Below are positions 41,319 to 48,939 of a stretch of DNA of 50,214 nt, in pieces. The stretch is from positions 1 to 50,214 of the forward strand of contig NZ_JARXWB010000044.1 in the NCBI RefSeq assembly GCF_029892425.1. The letters run 5' to 3'. The notes under the pieces were generated by a model. The model did no database searches. It had not been told where the DNA came from and saw only the letters and a list, made by a program, of their open reading frames with translations. The stretch's first letter is position 1. The number at the start of each line of letters is the position of its first letter. Origin of the DNA: Bradyrhizobium sp. BR13661 (GTDB lineage: Bacteria > Pseudomonadota > Alphaproteobacteria > Rhizobiales > Xanthobacteraceae). The position numbers and the translations under genes are program-made.

Positions 41319-42038
41319 GTGAATTCGGCCCAGTTTCCCACCTACGACGCCGCGCTTGCGGCGAAGTTTGCACAGGCGGCGCGCCACAGCCGCCTGGTGC
41401 GGATTCTGCGCATCGGGGTGCCGGCGACGGTGGTCGTGGCCATGGCCGTGATCATCTACATCGCGTTCTTCAACAAATACCGGATTCCGAACCTGCCCGT
41501 CTCGGTCAAGAACGTCGCGGTGAGCGGCACCAAGATCACGATGGAATCGCCGCATCTGTCCGGCTTCTCGCCGGACCTGCGGCCCTACGAGCTCTGGGCC
41601 AAGACCGCGACGCAGGACATCACCGATCCCGATCATGTCGATCTCGCCGATCTGCGCGCCAAGGTGCTGATGGAAGACCAGTCGACGATATTCCTCGATG
41701 CCCGCAACGGCCGCTTCGACAACAAGCAGCAGCAGCTCGATTTGCACAAGGACATCTTCCTGCGCACCTCGACCGGCTACGAGGCGCGGCTGAACTCGGC
41801 CTTTGTCGACATGAACAAGGGCACGGTCTCCTCGGACGAGCGTGTCGACGTCAAATTGACCAACGGCACGCTGACCGCAGACAAGCTGCGCATCACCGAA
41901 GGCGGCGACGTCATTCGTTTCGAAGGCAATGTGGTGATGCATCTGGACAAGCTCGGCACGGATGACGCTGCGCCTGTGCCGGTCGAGCAGCCGGCGGCGC
42001 CGCCGGCGAAGTCGAAGAAATCCGCAAACCCAAAGTGA
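41319..42038 (+). CDS. lptC: LPS export protein LptC
   Basis: LptC anchors in the inner membrane and passes lipopolysaccharide from the LptBFG transporter to LptA. The 239-residue protein has one helix at about residues 35-55 (IGVPATVVVAMAVIIYIAFF) and a beta-jellyroll periplasmic domain. It ends in an Ala/Pro/Lys-rich tail. The start is the GTG at 41319, 6 bases after GGAG; upstream ATG 41271 is possible. It overlaps lptA. Confidence 0.88.
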   Translation: MNSAQFPTYDAALAAKFAQAARHSRLVRILRIGVPATVVVAMAVIIYIAFFNKYRIPNLPVSVKNVAVSGTKITMESPHLSGFSPDLRPYELWAKTATQDITDPDHVDLADLRAKVLMEDQSTIFLDARNGRFDNKQQQLDLHKDIFLRTSTGYEARLNSAFVDMNKGTVSSDERVDVKLTNGTLTADKLRITEGGDVIRFEGNVVMHLDKLGTDDAAPVPVEQPAAPPAKSKKSANPK

Positions 42039-42787
42039 TTTTCATGGCCCCATTTTTTTCGCGCACCGGTGCCGGGCGTCGCGCCATCGTCGCAGCGGCA
42101 GCGCTGGCCGGTGTCGCGCTGATCGCGGCCGGTGCAGCCGTCGCGCAGAGCGCGATGCAAGGCGTGCCCAACGCGATGCAAGGCTTTTCGCAGAACCGCG
42201 ATCAGCCGATCCAGATCGAGGCGGCCTCGCTCGAGATGCGCGACAAGAAGAAGGAAGCGACCTTCGCCGGCAATGTGAAGGTCGTGCAGGGCGACACCAC
42301 CATGACCTCGAAGACGCTGGTGGTGTTCTACGAATCCTCTGGCGACAAGCAGGCCGCGCCGCAGCCGGCGCCGGCGCAATCTGCGTCTGCAAAAGGCCAG
42401 AAGGGAGCGCCGATGCAGTCGGCCACGCCGGGACCCGGCGGCGCCTCCTCGATCAAGCGGCTGGAAGCGCGCGGCAATGTCGTCGTCACCCAGAAGGACC
42501 AGGTGGTGACGGGCGAGACCGCGGTGTTCGACACCAAGACCAACCTCATCACCATGCTCGGCGGGTCCGGCGGCCAGGTGGTTCTGACCCAGTGCCAGAA
42601 TGTGCTACGCGGCGACCGCCTCATGGTCGACATGACCACCGGCGTCTCCCGGGTCGAATCCGACAGCGGCAAGGTGCAGGGTCTGTTCATCCAGTCGCAG
42701 GGCGGCGGAAGCGGCAAATGCGGAACGCCCGTCGCCCCGGGCGCAGGCTCGCCTCTGCAGCTTCCTGGCGGAACTAAACCGAAGTAG
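42035..42787 (+). CDS. lptA: LPS transport periplasmic protein LptA
   Basis: LptA forms the periplasmic bridge for lipopolysaccharide. The 250-residue protein starts with a signal peptide (RRAIVAAAALAGVALIAAGAAVAQ). The OstA/LptA beta-jellyroll follows, with DQPIQIEAASLEMRDKKKEATFAGNVKVVQGDTTMTSKTLVVFY and IKRLEARGNVVVTQKDQVVTGETAVFDT. A low-complexity Ala/Gln/Pro insert of about 35 residues separates the two halves. The start is the GTG overlapping the lptC stop (GTGA) or the ATG at 42044. Confidence 0.92.
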   Translation: MIFMAPFFSRTGAGRRAIVAAAALAGVALIAAGAAVAQSAMQGVPNAMQGFSQNRDQPIQIEAASLEMRDKKKEATFAGNVKVVQGDTTMTSKTLVVFYESSGDKQAAPQPAPAQSASAKGQKGAPMQSATPGPGGASSIKRLEARGNVVVTQKDQVVTGETAVFDTKTNLITMLGGSGGQVVLTQCQNVLRGDRLMVDMTTGVSRVESDSGKVQGLFIQSQGGGSGKCGTPVAPGAGSPLQLPGGTKPK

Positions 42788-42997
42788 ATTCAAGCGCTTG
42801 TCCCAGATGTCGCCGATCCGAGGTTGAAGCTTGCGTGGTGACACTGTATCTAGCGCGCAGGGCTTTCGAAGCGGGGTCCGCCGCTTTTCGGGCGTGTTTC
42901 ACTGGGCATGAGACATCCCTTCATTCATGCTGTGCCGGCGAATCGAGAGGCCGGCACTGCAGATCGCGCGAGCACCGCGCAAAGCTAGAAGGCGGGG

Positions 42998-43999
42998 ATG
43001 GTCGATCTCTTCAGCATGTTCCGACGGCGCCCCGCCAAGCGCGGCCGGCCAGGATTTGCCCGTCAGGACATCACCGCGCTCGGCGACAGCGTCGGCGGCC
43101 TGGTGGCGAGCCCCGTGCGGGACGCGCCGCCGATTGCCCGTGACCAGGCCATCCAGGCCTCGGACCCCTATGGTGTCGAGGCCCCGCCGCGCCAGCGGCC
43201 GGCGGCGGCTCAACCGCCCAAAGCCAGACCCGCTGCCAAGTCCAACGGCACGGGCGGACCGCAATTGTTGAAGCGGCCGGGCTTCCTGGCTGTGCATAGC
43301 GTGGAAAAGAGTTTTGGCAGCCGCCAGGTCGTGCGCGGCGTCAGCATCTTTGTGCGGCGCGGCGAAGCGGTCGGTTTGCTTGGCCCGAACGGCGCCGGCA
43401 AGACCACCGTGTTCTACATGATCACCGGCCTGATCAAGGCCGATCGCGGTGCGATCGAGCTCGACGGCCACGATGTCACGAAGCTGCCGATGTATCAGCG
43501 CGCGCGGCTCGGCATCGGCTATCTGCCGCAGGAAGCCTCGATCTTCCGCGGCCTCACCGTCGAGCAGAACATCCGCGCCGTGCTCGAAGTGGTCGAGCCT
43601 TCGCGCAAGAAGCGCGAGCAGCAACTCGACTCGCTGCTCGACGAATTCAACATCACGCGCCTGCGAAAATCGCCTTCGATCGCGCTGTCAGGCGGTGAGC
43701 GTCGCCGCGTCGAAATCGCGCGCGCGCTGGCAACGCGTCCGAACTACATGCTGCTCGACGAGCCCTTCGCCGGCATCGATCCGATCGCGGTGGGCGACAT
43801 TCAGGACCTCGTCCGCCACCTCACCAACCGCGGCATCGGCGTCTTGATCACCGACCACAATGTGCGCGAGACGCTCGGCCTCACCGACCGTGCCTACATC
43901 GTCTATGCGGGTGAAATCTTGACAGAGGGCAGCCCGGACGAGATCGTCGCGGATCCGGATGTCCGCCGCCTTTACCTTGGCGAGGAATTCCGCCTCTAG
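42998..43999 (+). CDS. lptB: LPS export ABC transporter ATPase LptB with N-terminal extension
   Basis: LptB is the ATPase of the LptBFGC lipopolysaccharide extractor. The core (residues 95-333) has Walker A GPNGAGKTT, Q-loop YLPQEASIFRGLTVEQNI, signature LSGGERRRVEIARAL, Walker B YMLLDEPFAGID and H-loop TDHNVRE. An 85-90-residue Pro/Ala/Arg-rich N-terminal tail precedes it, unlike the 241-residue E. coli protein. It lies 210 bases after lptA; I see no gene in that gap. rpoN follows 90 bases downstream, the usual order. Confidence 0.95.
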   Translation: MVDLFSMFRRRPAKRGRPGFARQDITALGDSVGGLVASPVRDAPPIARDQAIQASDPYGVEAPPRQRPAAAQPPKARPAAKSNGTGGPQLLKRPGFLAVHSVEKSFGSRQVVRGVSIFVRRGEAVGLLGPNGAGKTTVFYMITGLIKADRGAIELDGHDVTKLPMYQRARLGIGYLPQEASIFRGLTVEQNIRAVLEVVEPSRKKREQQLDSLLDEFNITRLRKSPSIALSGGERRRVEIARALATRPNYMLLDEPFAGIDPIAVGDIQDLVRHLTNRGIGVLITDHNVRETLGLTDRAYIVYAGEILTEGSPDEIVADPDVRRLYLGEEFRL

Positions 44000-44070
44000 C
44001 CCTTTTTTGCGTTTCGTCAAGACGTGTACATCGGGCTCGGACTAGGATAAGCAAAAATCGGACCAATTTT

Positions 44071-44087
44071 CGGGAACGGTTCTTGCT
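44071..44087 (+). promoter_or_regulatory. GG-N10-GC (sigma-54-like) element abutting the rpoN start
   Basis: CGGGAACGGTTCTTGCT keeps GG and GC at 10-base spacing and a perfect ACGGTTCTTGC right half; the left half departs from TGGCAC. The GC lies only 3 bases before the rpoN ATG, so a transcript from it would start inside the gene. It could be a site where RpoN holoenzyme represses its own gene. Confidence 0.4.
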
Positions 44088-44089
44088 TC

Positions 44090-45724
44090 ATGGCGCTTTC
44101 GCAGAGATTAGAGTTCCGGCAATCGCAGTCGCTGGTCATGACGCCGCAGCTGATGCAGGCGATCAAGCTGCTGCAATTGTCCAATCTCGATCTCACGACC
44201 TTCGTGGAGGAGGAGCTCGAGCGTAATCCCCTGCTGGAGCGGGCCAATGACGAGGCCCCCGGCGGCGAGGCGCCGGCCGAGACCGGTCAGTTCAGCGATG
44301 GCGACGAATCAGGCAGCCATGCTGACGGTGTTGGCGCCGATGACGGCTTTGGCGGCAGCGGCAATGCCTTCGAGCCCGGCCAGGAAGAATGGATGAGCAA
44401 GGATCTCGGCTCCCGCGCCGAGATCGAGCAGACCCTGGACACGGGCCTGGACAACGTCTTCTCCGAGGAGCCCGCCGAGGCGGCCGCGCGCAACGCCCAG
44501 GACGCCGCGCCGACCACCTACACGGAGTGGGGCGGTGGTGCCTCCGGCGACGAGGACTACAATCTCGAAGCTTTCGTCGCCGCGGAGACCACGCTCTCCG
44601 ACCATCTCGCCGAGCAGCTGTCGGTCGCCTTCACCGGTGCGGCGCAGCGCATGATCGGGAAGTATCTGATCGATCTCGTCGACGAAGCCGGCTACCTGCC
44701 GCCGGATCTCGGCCAGGCGGCCGAGCGCCTTGGCGCAACGCAAAAGGACGTCGAGGACGTTCTCGCCGTGCTGCAAAAATTCGACCCGCCCGGCGTCTGC
44801 GCGCGCAGCTTGAGCGAATGCCTGGCGATCCAGCTCCGCGAGCTCGACCGCTATGATCCCGCGATGCAGGCCCTCGTCGAGCATCTCGATCTCCTCGCCA
44901 AGCGTGACGTCGCCGCGTTGCGCAAGCTCTGCGGCGTCGACGACGAGGACATCGCCGACATGATCGGCGAGATCAGGCGGCTCAATCCCAAGCCCGGCAT
45001 GAAGTTCGGATCGGCGCGGCTTCAGACCATGGTGCCCGATGTCTATGTCCGCCCGGGACCGGATGGCGGCTGGCATGTCGAGCTCAACAGCGACACCTTG
45101 CCGCGCGTTCTGGTGAACCAGACCTATTATTCCGAACTGTCGAAGAAGATCGGCAAGGACGGCGACAAGTCGTATTTCACTGATGCACTGCAGAACGCAA
45201 CGTGGCTGGTGCGCGCGCTCGACCAGCGCGCCCGCACCATCCTGAAGGTTGCGACCGAAATCGTGCGGCAGCAGGACGGTTTCTTCACCCACGGCGTCGC
45301 GCATCTGCGGCCGCTGAATCTGAAGGCCGTCGCCGACGCCATCCAGATGCATGAATCCACGGTGTCGCGCGTCACCGCCAACAAATACATGGCGACAAAT
45401 CGCGGCACATTCGAGTTGAAATATTTCTTCACCGCGTCGATCGCGTCCGCCGACGGCGGCGAGGCGCATTCCGCCGAAGCCGTACGTCACCACATCAAGC
45501 AGCTGATCGATTCGGAAGCGCCCGCCGCGATCCTGTCGGATGATACCATCGTGGAACGCTTGCGCGCTTCGGGCATTGATATTGCCCGCCGCACGGTCGC
45601 GAAGTACCGCGAAGCCATGCGCATTCCGTCCTCGGTGCAACGCCGTCGCGACAAGCAGAGCGCTCTTGGTAACGTCCTTTCCACCGCAATGTCCGATCGC
45701 TCCCGCAACACCGAACCGGCGTGA
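44090..45724 (+). CDS. rpoN: RNA polymerase sigma-54 factor
   Basis: RpoN directs polymerase to -24/-12 promoters under enhancer-binding activators such as NifA and NtrC. The 544-residue protein has the Gln/Leu-rich activator region (MALSQRLEFRQSQSLVMTPQLMQAIKLLQLSNLDL). An acidic region II follows at about residues 60-150, then the core-binding domain. The C-terminal HTH leads to the RpoN box ARRTVAKYREAMRIP. The lptB-rpoN-hpf-ptsN order is the typical proteobacterial one. Bradyrhizobium often has two rpoN copies; I believe this context fits the rpoN2-type copy. Confidence 0.97.
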   Translation: MALSQRLEFRQSQSLVMTPQLMQAIKLLQLSNLDLTTFVEEELERNPLLERANDEAPGGEAPAETGQFSDGDESGSHADGVGADDGFGGSGNAFEPGQEEWMSKDLGSRAEIEQTLDTGLDNVFSEEPAEAAARNAQDAAPTTYTEWGGGASGDEDYNLEAFVAAETTLSDHLAEQLSVAFTGAAQRMIGKYLIDLVDEAGYLPPDLGQAAERLGATQKDVEDVLAVLQKFDPPGVCARSLSECLAIQLRELDRYDPAMQALVEHLDLLAKRDVAALRKLCGVDDEDIADMIGEIRRLNPKPGMKFGSARLQTMVPDVYVRPGPDGGWHVELNSDTLPRVLVNQTYYSELSKKIGKDGDKSYFTDALQNATWLVRALDQRARTILKVATEIVRQQDGFFTHGVAHLRPLNLKAVADAIQMHESTVSRVTANKYMATNRGTFELKYFFTASIASADGGEAHSAEAVRHHIKQLIDSEAPAAILSDDTIVERLRASGIDIARRTVAKYREAMRIPSSVQRRRDKQSALGNVLSTAMSDRSRNTEPA

Positions 45725-45801
45725 TTGCGCTGGCGCGAAATCGCGCTACTCTCATCCCCTATTCGCGACCGAGCTAGGCCCTCAACCAAGCGAGGCATCA
45801 C

Positions 45802-46398
45802 ATGACTCTTCGGATCTCGGGCAAGAGCGTTAGCGTCGGTGAGGCCCTCCGCGGGCGTGTGACCGACCGGACCGAAGAGGTCCTCCGTAAATATTTCGAC
45901 GGCAATTATTCCGGTCACATCACACTGAGCAAGGACGGCCTCGGCTTCCGCACCGACTGTGCGCTGCATCTTGATTCCGGGATCACGCTGGAAGCCGATT
46001 CGAACGCGCAGGATGCCTATGCCAGCGCCGACCAGGCGCTGATCATGATCGAGAAGCGTCTCAAGCGCTACAAGAGCCGGCTCAAGGACCGCTCGGCGCG
46101 CAAGGCTCATGTCGCGTCCGCCGCGCTCGCTGCGCTCGACGCCACGGCCTACGTGCTCGAGGCCCCCGGCGAGGGCGACGACGAGGAGGAGGTCACCGGC
46201 TACAGCCCCGTGATCATTGCCGAGGCGACGACGTCGCTGAAGCAGATGTCGGTCAGCGAGGCCGTCATGGAACTGGACCTCAGTGGGGCGCCCTGCCTGG
46301 TATTTCAGCATGGCTCCTCGGGCCGGGTGAACATCATCTACCGCCGGGCGGACGGCAATGTCGGCTGGATCGACCCGCCGGGCGCCAAAACGGGCTAG
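45802..46398 (+). CDS. hpf: Long-form ribosome hibernation promoting factor
   Basis: The protein dimerises 70S ribosomes in resting cells. At 198 residues it is the long form. The N-terminal S30AE domain (about 1-105) reads MTLRISGKSVSVGEALRGRVTDRTEEVLRKYFDGNYSGHITLSKDG and includes IEKRLKRYKSRLKDR. An acidic linker (EGDDEEEV) is followed by the C-terminal dimerisation domain (about 140-195), with SVSEAVMELDLSGAPCLVFQHGSSGRVNIIYRRADGNVGWI. It lies 77 bases downstream of rpoN. Confidence 0.95.
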   Translation: MTLRISGKSVSVGEALRGRVTDRTEEVLRKYFDGNYSGHITLSKDGLGFRTDCALHLDSGITLEADSNAQDAYASADQALIMIEKRLKRYKSRLKDRSARKAHVASAALAALDATAYVLEAPGEGDDEEEVTGYSPVIIAEATTSLKQMSVSEAVMELDLSGAPCLVFQHGSSGRVNIIYRRADGNVGWIDPPGAKTG

Positions 46399-46463
46399 CC
46401 CAGTGGGTACCCCGTATCAACCACAGTCCTTAACAATGACCGTGGCAAAGCCGCACGCGGGAG

Positions 46464-46480
46464 TTGGCACCGGGATTGCG
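46464..46480 (+). promoter_or_regulatory. Sigma-54 promoter upstream of ptsN
   Basis: TTGGCACCGGGATTGCG matches the -24/-12 consensus with GG (46466-46467) and GC (46478-46479) 10 bases apart. Transcription should begin near 46490, leaving a leader of about 135 bases before ptsN. It sits in the 228-base hpf-ptsN gap. No activator site was identified. Confidence 0.75.
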
Positions 46481-46626
46481 TTGGAGTAGAAGCGCCCCAC
46501 ATCAGAGCTTAACGGGACTTGGGCTAAGTCCCCTGTCTGCTTGACCTTCTTGACGCCGGCCGGGCTCGATTCGATCGAGCCGGCCAATTCGGAACCTGAC
46601 GGTTTAATTCACCCCGGAACACTTCC

Positions 46627-47088
46627 ATGCCGATTACCGATCTGGTCGCCCCCGAGGCGATACTTCCGGCATTGAAGGTCAACAGCAAGAAGCAGGCGCT
46701 CCAGGAGCTCGCCGCCAAGGCCGCCGAGCTGACCGGACAGAACGAACGCTCGGTGTTCGAGGTGCTGCTCCAGCGCGAGAAGCTCGGCACCACGGCGGTC
46801 GGCTACGGCGTCGCCATTCCGCACGGCAAGCTGCCCAAGCTCGAGAAGATTTTTGGCCTGTTCGCGCGCCTCGATCGCCCGATCGATTTCGAGGCGATGG
46901 ACGGCCAGCCGGTCGATCTCGTCTTCCTGCTGCTCGCCCCCGAAGGCGCCGGCGCCGATCATCTGAAGGCGCTCGCCCGCATCGCGCGGTTGCTGCGCGA
47001 CCAGGACATCGCCAAGAAGCTCCGCGCCTCACGTGATGCCCAGGCGATCTATTCGGTGTTGGCCCTGCCGCCGGCGACCGCGGCGTAG
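46627..47088 (+). CDS. ptsN: Nitrogen-PTS EIIA-like regulatory protein
   Basis: EIIA-Ntr accepts phosphate from the nitrogen phosphotransferase chain (PtsP-NPr) and regulates potassium, nitrogen and carbon functions. The 153-residue protein has the PTS EIIA type 2 fold. GYGVAIPHGKLPKL contains phospho-acceptor His66, and RPIDFEAMDGQPVDLVFLLLAPEGAGADHLKALARIARLL follows. GGAA lies before the ATG. A consensus sigma-54 promoter lies about 150 bases upstream, so it may be expressed apart from rpoN-hpf. Confidence 0.95.
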   Translation: MPITDLVAPEAILPALKVNSKKQALQELAAKAAELTGQNERSVFEVLLQREKLGTTAVGYGVAIPHGKLPKLEKIFGLFARLDRPIDFEAMDGQPVDLVFLLLAPEGAGADHLKALARIARLLRDQDIAKKLRASRDAQAIYSVLALPPATAA

Positions 47089-47136
47089 TCTTTCACACCA
47101 TTGCCTAATGTGAGAGCGTTTCTGCTCTCTCAGCAC

Positions 47137-47158
47137 CGTCATTGCGCTCGCAATGACG
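47137..47158. repeat. CGTCATTGCG palindrome
   Basis: CGTCATTGCG-CT-CGCAATGACG is a perfect 10-bp palindrome between convergent ptsN and tetR, of the minimal dispersed type. A degenerate relative (GTCATTGCGGCGAAGCG...) lies at about 18511, after csoR. Confidence 0.65.
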
Positions 47159-47171
47159 AGGTGCAAACTCT

Positions 47172-47810
47172 TCAACACACCGTCGGAAGCAGGTGCCGGA
47201 CTTCGTCGAGCAGCTCGGCAACCGCCGCCTTGTCACCCGCGAGATGCCTGAGCAGCGCGCTCTGGAACAGGCCGTCGAACAGCGCATAGAGCGCGGCGGG
47301 CGATGACGCCGGCCGCTTGCCGCCGAACTCGGCATAGCGCGACGCGATGCGCCAGATCATCGCCTCCAGGCTCTTGTCGATCTCGAGCACGTCCTTGCGA
47401 AACGCCGCTTCGAACATCGCCTGCGAGCGCAGATCGTACCAGAGCCGGTGCATGCGGGCTTCGCTCTCGAGCGTTGCCGCAAGCTTGGCGAGGAAGCCCT
47501 CCGTCAATTCGTCGCGGCTCGTTGCAGTCGCGACGACCTCGTCATAGCGCGTCACGCACTTCGCCTTGTAGTGGCGCACGCAGCAGCAGATCAGGTCGAG
47601 CTTGTCGCTGAAATAATAGTGGAACACGCCGTGCGTGAACGCCGAGTTCTGCGCGATCTCGCGCAGGCTGGTGCGCGCGAAGCCGAGCTCGCCGAGCGTT
47701 TCCAGCGCGGCCTCGGCCAGCTCGATGCGCCGTGCGTTGAACTTTTCGTCCCGCAACACCTCGGCCGCATCAGCCACACGCCGGGCCGCTCCCGTCACCT
47801 GCCGCGCCAT
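47172..47810 (-). CDS. TetR/AcrR-family transcriptional regulator
   Basis: The 212-residue regulator has the TetR HTH (RRIELAEAALETLGELGFARTSLREIAQNSAFTHGVFHYYFSDKLDLICCCVRHY) and a helical ligand domain rich in Cys and aromatic residues. It is divergent from an SDR/saccharopine-dehydrogenase-like pair. The region between carries two TTGACA-N2-TGTCAA palindromes that are its likely operators. The ligand is unknown, probably related to the substrate of those enzymes. Confidence 0.92.
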   Translation of the reverse strand: MARQVTGAARRVADAAEVLRDEKFNARRIELAEAALETLGELGFARTSLREIAQNSAFTHGVFHYYFSDKLDLICCCVRHYKAKCVTRYDEVVATATSRDELTEGFLAKLAATLESEARMHRLWYDLRSQAMFEAAFRKDVLEIDKSLEAMIWRIASRYAEFGGKRPASSPAALYALFDGLFQSALLRHLAGDKAAVAELLDEVRHLLPTVC

Positions 47811-47892
47811 CTCGTCCCTTCCTCAGTCCCGTTCTTTCAAGGACTTATACCGCGCCATCCGCGCAATGCTCCATCCCCTCACAACCACTTCC

Positions 47893-47908
47893 TTTGACAA
47901 CTGTCAAA
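47893..47908. promoter_or_regulatory. Palindromic operator 1 (TetR)
   Basis: TTTGACAACTGTCAAA is a near-perfect palindrome, about 85 bases upstream of the tetR start. Its centre is 22 bp, about two helical turns, from operator 2. Confidence 0.7.
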
Positions 47909-47915
47909 TTCGTTC

Positions 47916-47929
47916 TTGACAAGTGTCAA
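47916..47929. promoter_or_regulatory. Palindromic operator 2 (TetR)
   Basis: TTGACAAGTGTCAA has the same 6-bp arms as operator 1 around a 2-base centre. The TTGACA arms also resemble -35 hexamers, so repressor binding could cover a promoter for either direction. A weaker relative (TTGGACAGTCGTCAA) follows at about 47959. Confidence 0.7.
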
Positions 47930-48094
47930 GATTCTGGCGGAGGTTCGCGCTCAAGAATTTGGACAGTCGTCAAGACGTCCGACCATGGAGGAACGCTTCG
48001 CTGGGTGCAGCCCAAAAGGCCCTGCGCCCATCGACCTGGTGCGCGCCGATCGTGCGCCCCACCAATCAATCACCAGCAACGGGAGGAGCGCATC

Positions 48095-48901
48095 ATGAGT
48101 GGGAAGAGCCTTGCAGGCAGGAAAGCCCTGGTCACCGGCGGTGCCAGAGGAATCGGTGCGGCGATCGCGCAGGCGTTGGCGCGCGCCGGCGCCTCGATTA
48201 TGATCGCCGACATCCTCGAAGACGCCGGCAGTGCGAGTGCGAGCGCCATCGCGAAGAACGAAGGTGTCCCGACGGGATTCGCCCAGCTCGACGTTGCCGA
48301 TGACGCCCAATGGGAGCGCGCGGTTGCCAGGACCGTCGCAACGCTCGGCGGCTACGACATCCTGATCAACAATGCCGGCATCGAGATCACCTCGCTGGTA
48401 TCGGAGATCAGAGCCGAGGACGCGCGACGGATGTGCGACGTCAACATCGTCGGCACCGTGCTCGGCATGAAGCACGCCTTCCGTGCGATGCGGCCGGGCG
48501 GACCGGCGGGCAAGGGCGGCGCGATCGTCAACATCGCCTCCGTCGCGGCGACGATCGCCTTCCCGAGCATCTCGGTCTACTCCGGCACGAAATCCGCGGT
48601 CGACCGCATGACGCGGGTCGCTGCGATGGAGGCCGGCAAGCTCGGCTACGGCGTGCGCGTCAACTGCATCTATCCAGGCCTGATCCCGACCGACATGGGC
48701 CTGCAGCTCGCCAACGACATCGTCAAGATCGGCCTCGCGCCCGACGTCAACGCCGCTGTCGGCTCAGTGGTGGAGCAGACGCCGCTCGGAAAGCTCGCGG
48801 AGGTCGGCGACATCGCCGATGCCGCGGTGTTTCTGTGCTCGAACGAGGCGCGTTTCATCACCGGCATCGGACTGCCGGTCGATGGCGGCATGGGCATGTG
48901 A
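48095..48901 (+). CDS. Short-chain dehydrogenase/reductase
   Basis: The 268-residue SDR has GGARGIGAAIAQALARAGASIMIAD for NAD(P) binding. The aspartate after the second strand favours NAD. DILINNAGIE, SVAATIAFPSISVYSGTKSAVDRM with the Tyr-X3-Lys pair, and the closing FITGIGLPVDGGMGM complete it. GGGAGGAGC precedes the chosen ATG; the frame extends 67 codons upstream through the operator region without meaning. It lies 38 bases before the saccharopine-dehydrogenase-like gene and is probably controlled by the divergent TetR. Confidence 0.92.
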   Translation: MSGKSLAGRKALVTGGARGIGAAIAQALARAGASIMIADILEDAGSASASAIAKNEGVPTGFAQLDVADDAQWERAVARTVATLGGYDILINNAGIEITSLVSEIRAEDARRMCDVNIVGTVLGMKHAFRAMRPGGPAGKGGAIVNIASVAATIAFPSISVYSGTKSAVDRMTRVAAMEAGKLGYGVRVNCIYPGLIPTDMGLQLANDIVKIGLAPDVNAAVGSVVEQTPLGKLAEVGDIADAAVFLCSNEARFITGIGLPVDGGMGM

Positions 48902-48939
48902 GCTGAAGACCCGACAACAAAACATTTCGGAGGAACACC

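Noticed and set aside
43975..44010. Intrinsic terminator between lptB and rpoN
   Set aside because: A T6 run is present but the preceding dyad (GGCGAGGAATTCCGCC) is weak and overlaps the lptB end; not strong enough to call.
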